In this document: in pieces, positions 51,861 through 60,932 of the stretch | Position numbering within the stretch: the first letter of the stretch is position 1 | How the letters are laid out: each line of letters starts with the position of its first letter | DNA from: Actinomycetes bacterium | Lineage (GTDB): Bacteria; Actinomycetota; Actinomycetes; Propionibacteriales; Nocardioidaceae | Length of the DNA: 64,000 nt | Direction: 5' to 3' | Assembly (NCBI GenBank): GCA_023460975.1 | Contig: JAEWOG010000092.1 | Location: 1 to 64,000 of the forward strand | Notes under the pieces: generated by a model | The model's database searches: none | What the model was told of the DNA's origin: nothing | The model's input: only the letters and a program-made list of their open reading frames with translations | Position numbers and translations under genes: made by a program

Positions 51861-54836
51861 TCACGCTGTCGTGTGCGCGAGTGTCGAACCGGTGCGCGCT
51901 TTGGACACGCGAAGTTGAGCCGGGATCCTGGTCTGCATCTCCGGGACGTGGCTCACCACGCCCACGACGCGCCCGCCGTCGCGCAGTCCGTCCAGGGTGT
52001 CGAGCACGTCGTCGAGGGTGTCGGCGTCGAGACTTCCGAAACCCTCATCGACGAAGAGCGTGTCGAGGTCGGCTCCGCCGGCCTCGTGGGTGATCACGTC
52101 GGCCAGGCCCAGGGCGAGAGCGAGCGACACCACGAAGGTCTCGCCTCCCGACAGCGTCACGGGGTCCCGGGACTCGCCGGACCAGGCGTCCCGGATGAGG
52201 AGGCTGAGGCCGCCGCGCTGCTCACCAGCGCCGCGACGTCCCGAGTGCTCGAGTGTGTAGCGCTGGTCGCTCATGCGACGCAGCCGCAGGTTTGCCGCGT
52301 CGACGACCTGCCCCAGGCGGTGCGCCAGCACATAGGCGGACAACCTCATCTGCAACCGGTTGTCAGGGTGCTTGCCCTCTGCGAAGGAAGAGACCTCCAC
52401 TGCTGTCTCGTACGCATCGCGCACAGGCCGCCATGCGCGCGTGGCCTCGCCCAGTTCGCTGCTCAGCACGCTGGTGCGGGCGTGACGCTGGCCCGCGGAT
52501 GCCGCTTGGGCCGCCGCGGACTGGAGGTCTCCACGAGCGCGCTCATGGGCAGCGCTCAACGGTGGGAGGTCGGGGGGCGAGACGTCATCGAGACCGAAGA
52601 GCTCTGGATCCATCAACGTCGCGCGCACCCCGGCCAGGCGCGCGTTGTGCTCGTCCACCGCGGCACGGAGTTCGGCGAGCTCGGCGGGGTCAAGCATGAC
52701 CTCTCGCGCTCCGTCGAGATCGGCGAAGCCGTGCTGGGTGAGAGCCCGCGACAGCTCGCTCTCCGCCTGCCGGTGTGCTTCAAGGGCCGCGTCGTGGTCG
52801 GCTGCTGCTCGCAGCACCTCGTCGACCAGGGCGAGCGATGCCTCCGTCACGCGACGGGCCTCGACCAGATCCGGAGACCCGGTGCGGTCGAGGAATGCCT
52901 GGACCTCGCTCTCGGCCTGCTCGATGGTGGAGACCAACAGAGCCCGGTTGGTGGAGAGCGCGGCGTGCTCCTGGCCGGCGTGGGCGAGGCGGGTGCGCAG
53001 TTCGTGCTCGCGCGCCTCGAGCTGCTCGAACCGGTGGAGAGCTCGAGGGAGATCCGTCGCGGCCCGGCGAGCAGCGTCCAGTGAGCGTTGGGTGGTCACG
53101 AGCAGCGCTGGGAGTTCGTCGACGTCACCGGCGCCGGCTCTGGCGGTGGCCAGCTTCACTGACAGGGACCGTACGTGCTCGGTGCGCGCCAGATGCTGCG
53201 ACTCCAGGTCGTCCAGACGTTTGCGGGCATCGGCCTCGGTTGCCGCGTCGGTGTGGTTGAGCGGTGCGCGAGCGGGCTGCGGGTGGTCGAGGGACCCGCA
53301 GACCGGACAGTCCTCACCGACCACCAGGGCGCTGGCGATCTCCGCGGCCATGCCCTCCAGACGCAGCTCTCGCAGGTCGAGCCAGTGCTCTTTGGCCGCG
53401 TGGAGGGCCTCGGTCGAGGCAGCGGCGTCGAGACGGGCCTGGGCCAAGGCATCCGAGAGACGCTGCGCCTCGGCAGCCTGACGGGTCCGCACTTGCGCGA
53501 CGTCGGCGTTGCGCGCAAGGTCGGGGATCTGTTGGCTGGCCGCGCGCGCTGCTTCGACTTCTGTGCGAGCGATGCTGAGCTGCTGGGGGAGCGCTGTCAG
53601 GTCGTCGCCGAGGGTGTCCGTGGCTCGTGTGAGCTGAGCGAGCGAGTCGTCGACACTCGTGATCTCTTGCTGCCAGTCTCCGAGCGCCTCCAGCCGCTGG
53701 GCGAGTCGCGCCACTTCGGCCTGCTCCGTGAGGAGTACGTCCCGGTGTGCTTCGGCCTCAGGGCGATGCGCGTGTGCGAGGGAACCGTGCCACCGCTGGG
53801 ATGCTGCGGCGTGCACGTCCGCTGTGCGGTCGCGCCGAGCCTCGGCTCTCTCCGCGTGCACGAGCAGGGCGTTGAGGGGTGCAGCCCGCTGGGCTGCGTC
53901 GAGACGGTGCTGCCTCGAGCTGTGCTCGCCGCTGTGCTCGGACAGGGCGGCGTGCTGGGCAGCGGCCTCTTGGAGTCGCAGGACGCGACGGCGCAGATCG
54001 GTGGCATCCGCCAGGGTCCGTTCAGCGTTCTCAGCGGCCGTCCTTGCGACCTCCAGGCGTTGGGTGGCCCGCGACAGAGTCGCGGTGGCGTCCTCGAGTG
54101 CTCGGGCAGCCCAGTCGTCCAGGATCGCGGGCGCATCGAGCTCGTCGGTCCAGTCGGTCGGCTCATCCAGGCCCGTCGTCTCACTCAACCGGCTCACGAC
54201 AGTCGACACCCGGTGCGTGCACTCTGTGCTCTGATGGCGCAGCTGGGTGCGGTGTTCGCGAAGCCAGCGCTCGACCTTCTCAAAGCGCCCCGTCCTGAAC
54301 ACGCGCTGCAACAGCGCCTGACGGGTCTCGGACTTGGCGCGCAGGAAGGCTTGGAACTGTCCTTGTGGCAGCAGTGCGACTTGGCAGAACTGACTCATCG
54401 TCAGGCCAAGCAGGTCGGTGACGAGATGCCCCGTCTCGTCGAGGCGGGTCGAGCGTACGAGCCACTCCTCGCCGACCAGCTCGCTGATGGCGACTCGGGC
54501 CTGCTCTGAGGTCGTGCCCGCGCCGCGCCGCTTGGGACGCGTCCACGCCGGCGACCGGTCGATCGAGAATCGCCGTCCGGCGAGCGTGGCCTCGAGGACG
54601 ACGCGCGGGGCGACCGTCGGGGGCGACTGATCGCACCGCAGTCGACGCGCGTCACCACGATCCCCGGGCACGTCGCCATAGAGGGCGAAGCAGACGGCGT
54701 CGAGGACGCTCGACTTGCCTGACCCAGTGGGGCCGCTGAGGAGGAAGAGACCGGCGTCGCACAGGGAGTCGAAGTCGACGGTGCTCGTCTCGGCGAATGG
54801 GCCGAACGCAGTGATCGAGAGCGAGTGGAGCCTCAC
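51861..54836 (-). CDS. sbcC: Exonuclease subunit SbcC (Rad50-like ATPase)
   Basis: A 991-residue SMC-like protein. Walker A is LSGPTGSGKSSVLDAVCFAL at residues 34-53. Long coiled coils flank a zinc hook with Cys510 and Cys513 (DCPVCG). The C-terminal ABC signature is LSGGETFVVSLALALGLADV, followed by DTLFVDEGFGSLDADTLDDV (Walker B). With SbcD it opens DNA hairpins and protein-blocked ends. ATG overlaps the sbcD stop by ATGA. Confidence 0.96.
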   Translation of the reverse strand: MRLHSLSITAFGPFAETSTVDFDSLCDAGLFLLSGPTGSGKSSVLDAVCFALYGDVPGDRGDARRLRCDQSPPTVAPRVVLEATLAGRRFSIDRSPAWTRPKRRGAGTTSEQARVAISELVGEEWLVRSTRLDETGHLVTDLLGLTMSQFCQVALLPQGQFQAFLRAKSETRQALLQRVFRTGRFEKVERWLREHRTQLRHQSTECTHRVSTVVSRLSETTGLDEPTDWTDELDAPAILDDWAARALEDATATLSRATQRLEVARTAAENAERTLADATDLRRRVLRLQEAAAQHAALSEHSGEHSSRQHRLDAAQRAAPLNALLVHAERAEARRDRTADVHAAASQRWHGSLAHAHRPEAEAHRDVLLTEQAEVARLAQRLEALGDWQQEITSVDDSLAQLTRATDTLGDDLTALPQQLSIARTEVEAARAASQQIPDLARNADVAQVRTRQAAEAQRLSDALAQARLDAAASTEALHAAKEHWLDLRELRLEGMAAEIASALVVGEDCPVCGSLDHPQPARAPLNHTDAATEADARKRLDDLESQHLARTEHVRSLSVKLATARAGAGDVDELPALLVTTQRSLDAARRAATDLPRALHRFEQLEAREHELRTRLAHAGQEHAALSTNRALLVSTIEQAESEVQAFLDRTGSPDLVEARRVTEASLALVDEVLRAAADHDAALEAHRQAESELSRALTQHGFADLDGAREVMLDPAELAELRAAVDEHNARLAGVRATLMDPELFGLDDVSPPDLPPLSAAHERARGDLQSAAAQAASAGQRHARTSVLSSELGEATRAWRPVRDAYETAVEVSSFAEGKHPDNRLQMRLSAYVLAHRLGQVVDAANLRLRRMSDQRYTLEHSGRRGAGEQRGGLSLLIRDAWSGESRDPVTLSGGETFVVSLALALGLADVITHEAGGADLDTLFVDEGFGSLDADTLDDVLDTLDGLRDGGRVVGVVSHVPEMQTRIPAQLRVSKARTGSTLAHTTA

Positions 54837-55999
54837 CGGGCGCCCCCGACCACGGTGTCGAGATCGGGGTCCTCACAACACGCGTCCACCGCAGCCCGCA
54901 ACAGGTCGGACTCGGCTGGAAGAGCGGGCGCACCACGCAGGTCGCGGACGAACTCCAGAGTGATCTCGTGGTCGTCCAGCCCGCGCGCAGGCGCCATCGG
55001 AACGGCCACCTCGGACAGGACCGGAGTCTCGAACTGCAGCACGAGAGTGTGGGGGAAACGACGCCTCAAGCGCTCCATCGCGTGTGGGGGACGCGGGTGA
55101 TCGATCAAGGTCGCCTGGATCCAGTCGTCAGCGTGGGCGGCCAGAGTCTCGTCCGAGAGCAGGTCGTCGAGTGTGCCCCGCAGTCGGCGGAGTCGCCGTG
55201 GGACCGGGGCATCGATCCACGTGGTCGTGCTCCGGCCGTCTGGGCCGAGATCCACGAGCCACATCCCCTTGACCTGCTCGGCTTCGGAGAAGGAATAGGC
55301 CAGGGGTGATCCGCTGTATCTCAGGGCGTCATCGAGAACGTGCGGCCCGTGGAGATGTCCGAGCGCCGTGTAGTCGATGCCGTCGAAGAGACCGGTCGGA
55401 ACCCGCGACACGCCTCCGACGCTGATGTCGCGCTCTGACTCCGAGGGCTGGGCGCCAGCCACGAACGCGTGTGCCAGCACGACGGAGCGCACGTGTGGTC
55501 CTCGAGTCGCCAGATCGTGTTGGACCCGCCGCATGGCGACGGCGAGCGCCGCCTCATGGCTGCGCGCGGGAAGATCCCATGGCTGGAGCAGCGCTGAGGG
55601 GTCCAGATAGGGCAGGGCGTGGAACGCCACGTCGCCGTGGGCATCGGCGATGACCACGGGGCTCCCGACGCTGCGGTGATCGGTGCGGAAGTGCACCCCC
55701 GCGGCATCGATGAGGCGGGACCCGAATCCCAGACGTTGGGCCGAGTCGTGGTTGCCGCTGCTGACCACGATTCGAGCTCGGGACGCTGCCAGGCGGGCGA
55801 ACGTTTCGTCGGCCAGGTGCACGGCATCCACTGGCGGTAGAGCGCGGTCGTAGACGTCGCCCGCCACCACCACGACGTCGACGGACTCCGACTCGACCAC
55901 CTCGAGAAGGTGGTCGACGAAGGCAGCCTGGTGCGTCAGGAGCCCTTCGCGGTGGAAGGACCGGCCCAGATGCCAGTCGGAGGTGTGGAGAATGCGCAC
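54833..55999 (-). CDS. sbcD: Exonuclease subunit SbcD (Mre11-like nuclease)
   Basis: A 388-residue metallophosphoesterase: MRILHTSDWHLGRSFHREGL at the start, VVVVAGDVYDRALPPVDAVH, RIVVSSGNHDSAQRLGF and the later DYTALGHLHGPHVL carry the metal ligands of the Mre11 fold. It is the nuclease subunit paired with SbcC just downstream. No other gene lies in the transcript. Confidence 0.96.
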   Translation of the reverse strand: MRILHTSDWHLGRSFHREGLLTHQAAFVDHLLEVVESESVDVVVVAGDVYDRALPPVDAVHLADETFARLAASRARIVVSSGNHDSAQRLGFGSRLIDAAGVHFRTDHRSVGSPVVIADAHGDVAFHALPYLDPSALLQPWDLPARSHEAALAVAMRRVQHDLATRGPHVRSVVLAHAFVAGAQPSESERDISVGGVSRVPTGLFDGIDYTALGHLHGPHVLDDALRYSGSPLAYSFSEAEQVKGMWLVDLGPDGRSTTTWIDAPVPRRLRRLRGTLDDLLSDETLAAHADDWIQATLIDHPRPPHAMERLRRRFPHTLVLQFETPVLSEVAVPMAPARGLDDHEITLEFVRDLRGAPALPAESDLLRAAVDACCEDPDLDTVVGGAR

Positions 56000-56057
56000 A
56001 CGAGGAACCTAGTCGGGCCCACTGACAGGTGTGGTGACCCACGCCGCGCGGGTGGCC

Positions 56058-56888
56058 TCAGGCGTACTGGACCGTGCGCGACGAACTCGTGAAACCCCAC
56101 AACGCCAACCCCGCGCGCTGGGCGAGATCGACGGCAAGACTGGTCGGGGCCCCGACAGAGACCAGAGCGCCGCAGCCGGAGGCCACCGCCTTCTGAACCA
56201 GCTCAAAGCCGGCTCGCCCGCTCACGGCGATCGCTGCGACGGCTGGCGACTGCCCCGCCAGCACTCTGGCCCCGACAGCCTTGTCGACCGCGTTGTGGCG
56301 GCCGACGTCTTCACGAACGAGCAGGATCCGGCCATCCGCCTCGACCAGTGCCGCAGCGTGGGCGCCGCCCGTGCTCTCGAAGAGCCGCTGGCCACCACTC
56401 ATCGCTGCGGGGAGTGCTCGGACCACGTCCGCGACCAGCGGTGGGCCGGACCAGGCGGGCGCCGCCCGCGTCGCGAGTGCCTCATCGAGTGAGTCCTTCC
56501 CGCACACTCCGCATGCACTCGAGCCCGTGCTGAGGCGAGGTGCTCGCGACGGGACGGTGAGGCTCACGTCGGTGGTGACGGTGACCACGTTGAACTCCTC
56601 GTGAGGAGCCAGGTCGGAGTCGGTGCAGTAGGCGACGGTCGAGATGTCGCGTGGCGCGAGGAGTCCCTCATTGACGAGGAAGCCGGCGGCGAGGTCGAAG
56701 TCGTTCCCCGGGGTACGCATCGTCACCCACACCCGTTGGGCGGCGGTCCCGGCAGCGGCCACACGGATCTCGAGCGGCTCCTCCGTGACGACACGGTCCT
56801 CTCGGCGCGAGAGGCCCTGCGCGTGGTGTCGTGTCGTACGAACCCGGGTCGTGGGGCCCGGCCTGCGGGGGAGCGGGTCGGCGTCCAT
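56058..56888 (-). CDS. fdhD: Formate dehydrogenase accessory sulfurtransferase FdhD
   Basis: A 276-residue FdhD. The catalytic pair lies in STGSSACGVCGKDSLDEAL (CxxC near residues 136-139). Other markers are VTEEPLEIRVAAAGTAAQRV, MRTPGNDFDLAAGFLVNEGL, ILLVREDVGRHNAVDKAVGA and ISGRAGFE-like VSGRAGFELVQKAVASG. It moves sulfur to the molybdenum cofactor of formate dehydrogenases; none is encoded in the window. The ATG at 56888 is used. Long open reading beyond it on this strand runs through other genes. Confidence 0.93.
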   Translation of the reverse strand: MDADPLPRRPGPTTRVRTTRHHAQGLSRREDRVVTEEPLEIRVAAAGTAAQRVWVTMRTPGNDFDLAAGFLVNEGLLAPRDISTVAYCTDSDLAPHEEFNVVTVTTDVSLTVPSRAPRLSTGSSACGVCGKDSLDEALATRAAPAWSGPPLVADVVRALPAAMSGGQRLFESTGGAHAAALVEADGRILLVREDVGRHNAVDKAVGARVLAGQSPAVAAIAVSGRAGFELVQKAVASGCGALVSVGAPTSLAVDLAQRAGLALWGFTSSSRTVQYA

Positions 56889-56983
56889 CCGGTCAGGGTA
56901 GAGGCACCGGTCGCGAGCCACTGGATGGTGGGGGAGATCACGTCGTCCAGGACGGGCTCGCCCCGGCTTGAGAACCCTAGAAT

Positions 56984-57014
56984 GTAAGTGCTGCAAAGGT
57001 GCAGTACCACTTAC
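56984..57014 (+). promoter_or_regulatory. Large imperfect palindrome ahead of a 47-residue ORF
   Basis: GTAAGTG-CTGCA-AAGG-TGCAG-TAC-CACTTAC forms two stacked perfect arms (7 and 5 bases) with a three-base bulge. CTAG before and TAG after extend the symmetry loosely. It is far more AT-rich than its surroundings and overlaps a TAGAAT -10-like box (56978-56983). It could be an operator or a leader hairpin; the bound factor is unknown. Confidence 0.6.
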
Positions 57015-57055
57015 TAGATCGAGGGGCCGAGTGATGCCCCGGAAGGAATGCCTCC

Positions 57056-57199
57056 ATGGACACGCAGCTGCACGTTGCCTACCGTCTTGTGGACCACCGC
57101 GCCCACGCGGCGCAGGATCGGGTGTTGGTGCGGGAGGCTCAGTTGGCCCGCAGCGAGGCCCGGCGCGCACGTCGCGCCCAGCGTCGCGCAGAGCGCTGA
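57056..57199 (+). CDS. Unrecognised 47-residue basic protein
   Basis: No family is recognised. MDTQLHVAYRLVDHRAHAAQ leads to a strongly basic, probably helical tail with about 14 Arg in the last 30 residues (LARSEARRARRAQRRAER). AAGGAATGCCTCC sits before the ATG as a possible ribosome site. A palindrome lies upstream and an intrinsic-type hairpin downstream, so the unit looks like a self-contained small gene between fdhD (divergent) and a dehydrogenase. A nucleic-acid-binding role would suit its charge, but that is a guess. Confidence 0.5.
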   Translation: MDTQLHVAYRLVDHRAHAAQDRVLVREAQLARSEARRARRAQRRAER

Positions 57200-57252
57200 T
57201 GTCCGCCGGTTCGCGACACCGTCGTCGCTGAACCGGCCCACAGGGTGATACG

Positions 57253-57290
57253 AGGCCCGGCGAACCGTGTACGCGGACTTCGCCGGGCCT
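57253..57290 (+). terminator. Hairpin after the 47-residue ORF
   Basis: AGGCCCGGCGAA (57253-57264) and TTCGCCGGGCCT (57279-57290) are perfect 12-base arms with a 14-base loop, followed by TACTGTG. A second eight-base hairpin (GCCGGTTC/GAACCGGC) lies just upstream at about 57206-57237. Confidence 0.7.
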
Positions 57291-57302
57291 TACTGTGCCC
57301 GG

Positions 57303-58205
57303 ATGAGCAGCCAGTCGACTCGCCGAGAGCGCCGTTCTCCCTACGTGAGCATGCCGGACCAGTCCGGCCGGACCTACGTCGTGACGGGCGCCAGCGCGGG
57401 CATTGGATTCTGCACTGCCCAGGCGTTGGCAGAGGCCGGGGCACACGTGATCCTCGCCGTGCGGGACGTGTCGCGCGGAGAGGCCGCTGCTGCGCAGATG
57501 CGCGGTGACACCGTCGTGCGGCCGCTCGACGTCTCCTCCTTGGCCTCCGTACGCGCCTTCGCCGACCAGACCGGTCACGTCGATGTGCTGATCAACAACG
57601 CGGGCGTGCTCGGGCTGCCTGAGCAGCGCTCGGCGGACGGGTTCGAGCTCCAGATGGCGACCAACCACCTGGGGCACTATGCGCTCACCCTCCTGCTGCT
57701 GGACCGGCTGCGTGATCGCGTCGTGGTGCTGGGTTCCCAAGCACACAAGAGTGCCGCTCTCGATGTGGGCAACCTGGACCTGGCAGGGGGCGCGTACTCG
57801 GGCTACCGGGCGTACGCGAACTCCAAGCTCGCCTGCCTGCTCTTCCTCTCCGAACTGGATCGTCGGCTGCAGGAGCGGGGGAGCGTCGTACGGGCGGTCG
57901 GCGCGCATCCGGGCTACACCGCCACCAAGATCATGAGGAACACGCACAGTGGCCCGTTCAACGCGTTGGCGGCGGTGGGCAACAGCTTCGTCGGCATGAG
58001 TCCCGAGGGTGGTGCGAACTGCGTGCTGTACGCCGCGACGCGCGATGTGCCTGGCAACTCGTATGTCGGACCGGCCGGGCCCTTCGAATTGCGCGGTCGC
58101 CCCACCCTCGTGGGGCGATCGGACGATGCGAGGGATGCCGGCCTCGCGCGCGCACTGTGGCAGGTGAGCGCGACGCGGACCGGCATCGGGTGGCCCGCGA
58201 CCTGA
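57303..58205 (+). CDS. Short-chain dehydrogenase/reductase, retinol dehydrogenase-like
   Basis: A 300-residue classical SDR. The NAD(P) motif TGASAGIGFCTAQALAEAGA starts near residue 31; NNAGVLGLP is the structural motif; the catalytic Ser is in VVLGSQAHKSA and Tyr/Lys in YANSKLACL. The C-terminal substrate region (HPGYTATKIMRNTHSG, GPAGPFELRGRPTLV) fits the 'SDR family oxidoreductase' light-dependent/retinol group. The substrate is unknown. ATG at 57303 is used; ATG at 57351 would also keep the whole domain. Confidence 0.85.
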   Translation: MSSQSTRRERRSPYVSMPDQSGRTYVVTGASAGIGFCTAQALAEAGAHVILAVRDVSRGEAAAAQMRGDTVVRPLDVSSLASVRAFADQTGHVDVLINNAGVLGLPEQRSADGFELQMATNHLGHYALTLLLLDRLRDRVVVLGSQAHKSAALDVGNLDLAGGAYSGYRAYANSKLACLLFLSELDRRLQERGSVVRAVGAHPGYTATKIMRNTHSGPFNALAAVGNSFVGMSPEGGANCVLYAATRDVPGNSYVGPAGPFELRGRPTLVGRSDDARDAGLARALWQVSATRTGIGWPAT

Positions 58206-58225
58206 GCCCGAGTGTGTCGGGTGGG

Positions 58226-58900
58226 TCAGGAAACGGTGATCGAGGTGATGTCGAGGGGAGTCAGCGGCGCGCCGCCACCGGCCGGATGGGAGCCGTCGTC
58301 GCCCGCTTCTGCGACGGTGCGCAACACCTCGAGGCCCGCCTCGTCGATGCTGCCCAGGACCGTGTAGTTCGGCGGGAACTGCGAGTCCTCGAAGATGAAG
58401 AAGAACTGGGAGCCGTTGGTGTTGGCGCCGGCGTTGGCCATCGCGATCGTGCCGGCCTCGTAGGTCTCCTTGCCCGAGAGCTCGTCGTCGAAGGAGTAGC
58501 CGGGGCCGCCGGAGCCGGTTCCCGTCGGGTCGCCGCACTGGAGGATGGCGAAGCCGGGCTGGTTGCCCAGTCGCGGGCAGGGAGTGTCGTCGTAGAAGCC
58601 CTGCTCGGCCAGGGAGACGAAGCTGTTCACCGTGCACGGCGCTGACTCCCGGTCCAAGGTGAGACCGATCTCGCCCTGCGTCGTGTCGACCACGACGGTC
58701 GCCTCGCCTTCGGCGATCGCCTCGGCCGGAGGGGCGTCGACGTCGCGAGCGGCCTCGCCGGCCGCGGGGTATTCGCAGGAGACGGTCGTGGCATCGGAGT
58801 CGGCAGCGTTGGACTCCTTGTCCGCGCTTTCGCTGCCGCACGCGGCGAGGGCGGTCAAGGACAGCAGGAGTGCGGCGGACGCACTGGCTCGCTTCAGCAT
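58226..58900 (-). CDS. Lipoprotein cyclophilin (peptidyl-prolyl isomerase)
   Basis: A 224-residue cyclophilin exported as a lipoprotein: the signal peptide ends in the lipobox LAAC with Cys21. An Asp/Glu/Ala-rich spacer precedes the isomerase domain (about residues 68-224): VVVDTTQGEIGLTLDRESAP, CTVNSFVSLAEQGFYDDTPC, GTIAMANAGANTNGSQFFF and FPPNYTVLGSIDEAG. It should act on folding of exported proteins at the outer membrane face. Some cyclophilin active-site residues may vary, so activity is not certain. Confidence 0.9.
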   Translation of the reverse strand: MLKRASASAALLLSLTALAACGSESADKESNAADSDATTVSCEYPAAGEAARDVDAPPAEAIAEGEATVVVDTTQGEIGLTLDRESAPCTVNSFVSLAEQGFYDDTPCPRLGNQPGFAILQCGDPTGTGSGGPGYSFDDELSGKETYEAGTIAMANAGANTNGSQFFFIFEDSQFPPNYTVLGSIDEAGLEVLRTVAEAGDDGSHPAGGGAPLTPLDITSITVS

Positions 58901-58968
58901 GGCTCGATGGTAGGGGAGTGATCGTGTGGGAGCGCCGGGTGCCGTAGTCGGGCTGGTACAAACGTGGG

Positions 58969-59841
58969 ATGAATTCGCCCGTGCAGTTGAGCGTCGTGAT
59001 GTGGCCGATCGACGACTGGCCACTGATGGGGGAGCAGTGGCGCCGCGCCGAGGAGATGGGCTTCGAGACCGCGTGGATCTACGACCACCTCGCCTGGCGG
59101 GGACATCGTCCGTGGGACGAGGCGTACGCAAGCCTCGCGGCCGCCGCGGCGCTCACCACCCACATGCGCCTGGGGACGTTGGTGAGCACACCCAACTTCC
59201 GCCAACCGTTGCCCACCGCCGCCGCTGCCCGGACTGTGGACCGGATCTCGCAAGGGCGGCTCACGCTGGGGCTCGGCGCCGGGGGATCGGATCACACATC
59301 GGATGGCGATGTGCTCGGGCATGCGTGGTCTCCTCGCGAGCGGGCCAGTCGCTTCGAGGAGTGGGTGGAGCACCTTGACCTGCTGCTCACGCAGTCCCCG
59401 ACCACGGCCGCGGGCGAGCACTTCTCGGCCGTGGACGTGACCGTCGCCGACGGCCTCGTTCAGCGCCGCCCACCGTTCTATGTCGCGGGGAACGGACCCC
59501 GGGGCATGGCCCTGGCTGTGCGGTTCGGCCACGCGTGGATCGCCAACCCCACCACACCGGGCGCAGGCGCGTACGAAGAGGTGCGTGCGACCGTACGGCG
59601 CCTGGAGGAGGTGGGGGCGCCCGCAGGACGCAACGTGACATCGATGCCGAAGTTGCTGCTCACCGGCTTCACGGGAGAGCCATGGGTCGAGTCGGTCGAT
59701 GCGTTCGACGACCTCGCAGGCAGGTATGCGGAGATCGGCATCACTGACGTCGCGATCCACTGGCCGCGCCCCGGAACGGAGTGGGCGTGCGATTGGGACG
59801 TCTTCGAGGCCATCGCCGAGCGGGCAGGCGCGACGCCGTGA
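58969..59841 (+). CDS. Luciferase-like (LLM) F420-dependent oxidoreductase family protein
   Basis: A 290-residue TIM-barrel oxidoreductase. LSVVMWPIDDWPLMGEQWRR and AEEMGFETAWIYDHLAWRGH begin the barrel; LTTHMRLGTLVSTPNFRQPL, DRISQGRLTLGLGAGGSDHT and PPFYVAGNGPRGMALAVRF are the usual cofactor-binding stretches. Actinobacterial members of this type generally use coenzyme F420; the substrate is unknown. ATG at 58969 begins directly at the first strand. It is divergent from the cyclophilin gene. Confidence 0.85.
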   Translation: MNSPVQLSVVMWPIDDWPLMGEQWRRAEEMGFETAWIYDHLAWRGHRPWDEAYASLAAAAALTTHMRLGTLVSTPNFRQPLPTAAAARTVDRISQGRLTLGLGAGGSDHTSDGDVLGHAWSPRERASRFEEWVEHLDLLLTQSPTTAAGEHFSAVDVTVADGLVQRRPPFYVAGNGPRGMALAVRFGHAWIANPTTPGAGAYEEVRATVRRLEEVGAPAGRNVTSMPKLLLTGFTGEPWVESVDAFDDLAGRYAEIGITDVAIHWPRPGTEWACDWDVFEAIAERAGATP

Positions 59842-59896
59842 CGGACGTGTTCAGCGACCAACTGGCTGCGGCCGCTGCCCGGTAGCGTGGTCGCGC

Positions 59897-60507
59897 ATGG
59901 ACATGCTGCCGAGTGAACAGATTGCAGAAGCCAACCTCGCCGACTGGCGCAAACTCGCTCAGGGCTTGCATGCGCGCTTCGTGATCGAGGATTTCGCGCA
60001 GGGCGTCCGATTCTTGGGCGCAGTCGAGGAAGCGGGGAGTCGATGTCATCACCATCCCCGCGTGAGCATGGGGCCGGGATACGTCGACCTCAAACTCATC
60101 ACCGATGACGCGATCTACCGCGACGACGACGGCACTGAGTACGTGGTTGCCTGGCCCACGCACGTGGACGTGGAGTTGGCGCGCGAGATCTCCCAGATTG
60201 CGACCTCCCTCGGTCTTCGCGCGGATCCGACGGCAGTCAGGGCGATCCTTCGTCCCAGGGTCTCGGCACGCCGAGCGACGAGATCCGCGACGCCCACGGG
60301 GTGCCCAACTTGTGGTTCGGCAAGGCTCCCGAGGACGGTGCAGCGCAGCGCTTCCATGTGGAGGTGTACGTCGCCGCCGACGTTGCGCAGGAGCGCATCG
60401 CGGCCGTCGTGGCCGCGGGCGGCCGCGTCGTGGACGACAGCGGTGCGCCGGGGCTGGTCGTGGTGGCGGACCCAGAGGGCAACCGGGGCGTTCTTTGCGT
60501 GGCGTGA
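59897..60507 (+). pseudogene. Pterin-4a-carbinolamine dehydratase/VOC gene with a frame change
   Basis: From the ATG at 59897, about 110 residues read as a pterin dehydratase (PCD) domain, with FVIEDFAQGVRFLGAVEEAG, the active-site-like CHHHPRV and DLKLITDDAIYRDDDGTEYV. After RADPTAV the frame turns to Arg-rich nonsense. One frame over, from about 60226, residues GVPNLWFGKAPEDG, FHVEVYVAADVAQERIAAVV and VVADPEGNRGVLCVA form the end of a VOC domain. The PCD-VOC order is known in actinobacteria, but here the first third of the VOC part is missing and the halves are out of frame. The PCD half could still be made. Confidence 0.65.
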
Positions 60508-60932
60508 GGGGTTGTGGGGCGGCGGGGTGCAGGCGATTCGGCAGGCCACCGTACGCATTACTGGACAGCCTGCGTATCAACTGCAGGCGTATTCCCGTCG
60601 TCCCACGAGGGTGCGCCCCGCGACGGCAGCGATCCCCTTGGTGCCCGCCGGTGGCTGCTGCGGCCATTCCCATTGATGTCCCCCAGGGGCGAGTCGGCGA
60701 GTGGCAATTCGGGGGATGGCTCAAGACATGTCTCCACAACGCGTGTAACACGAGCGCGAAGCGCACCGTGAGTTCGTGCCGCACGTGATCAAGCAGCCGG
60801 TCGCCTCCCGACTACCACGAATGATGTTCACCTGATGAGCCTTGCGCGAGCACTCGGAAGACGGGCACGATGTGGCCATCTCAACTCGACTAGCCGGGAC
60901 GCAGTCCGGGCCAACCGAAGGACCGAATTGAC
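60508..60932 (+). other. 425-base stretch without a confident gene
   Basis: No gene is clearly supported. One weak candidate is a 49-codon frame from GTG 60527 to the stop at 60676, ending in GGCCGHSH, a metal-binding-looking tail. Its GC at third positions is lower than in neighbouring genes, and it continues the broken frame of the preceding pseudogene. The remainder is the leader of the protease gene, with GAAGGACC about 15 bases before its ATG. Confidence 0.4.

Noticed and set aside
50205..53084. A 959-codon plus-strand open frame crossing tldE, tldD and sbcC
   Set aside because: It spans three well supported minus-strand genes and shows no domain or ribosome site.
56058..58961. A 967-codon minus-strand frame ending as FdhD
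   Set aside because: Only the last 276 codons match FdhD; the rest lies antisense to the dehydrogenase gene and overlaps the cyclophilin gene in another frame.
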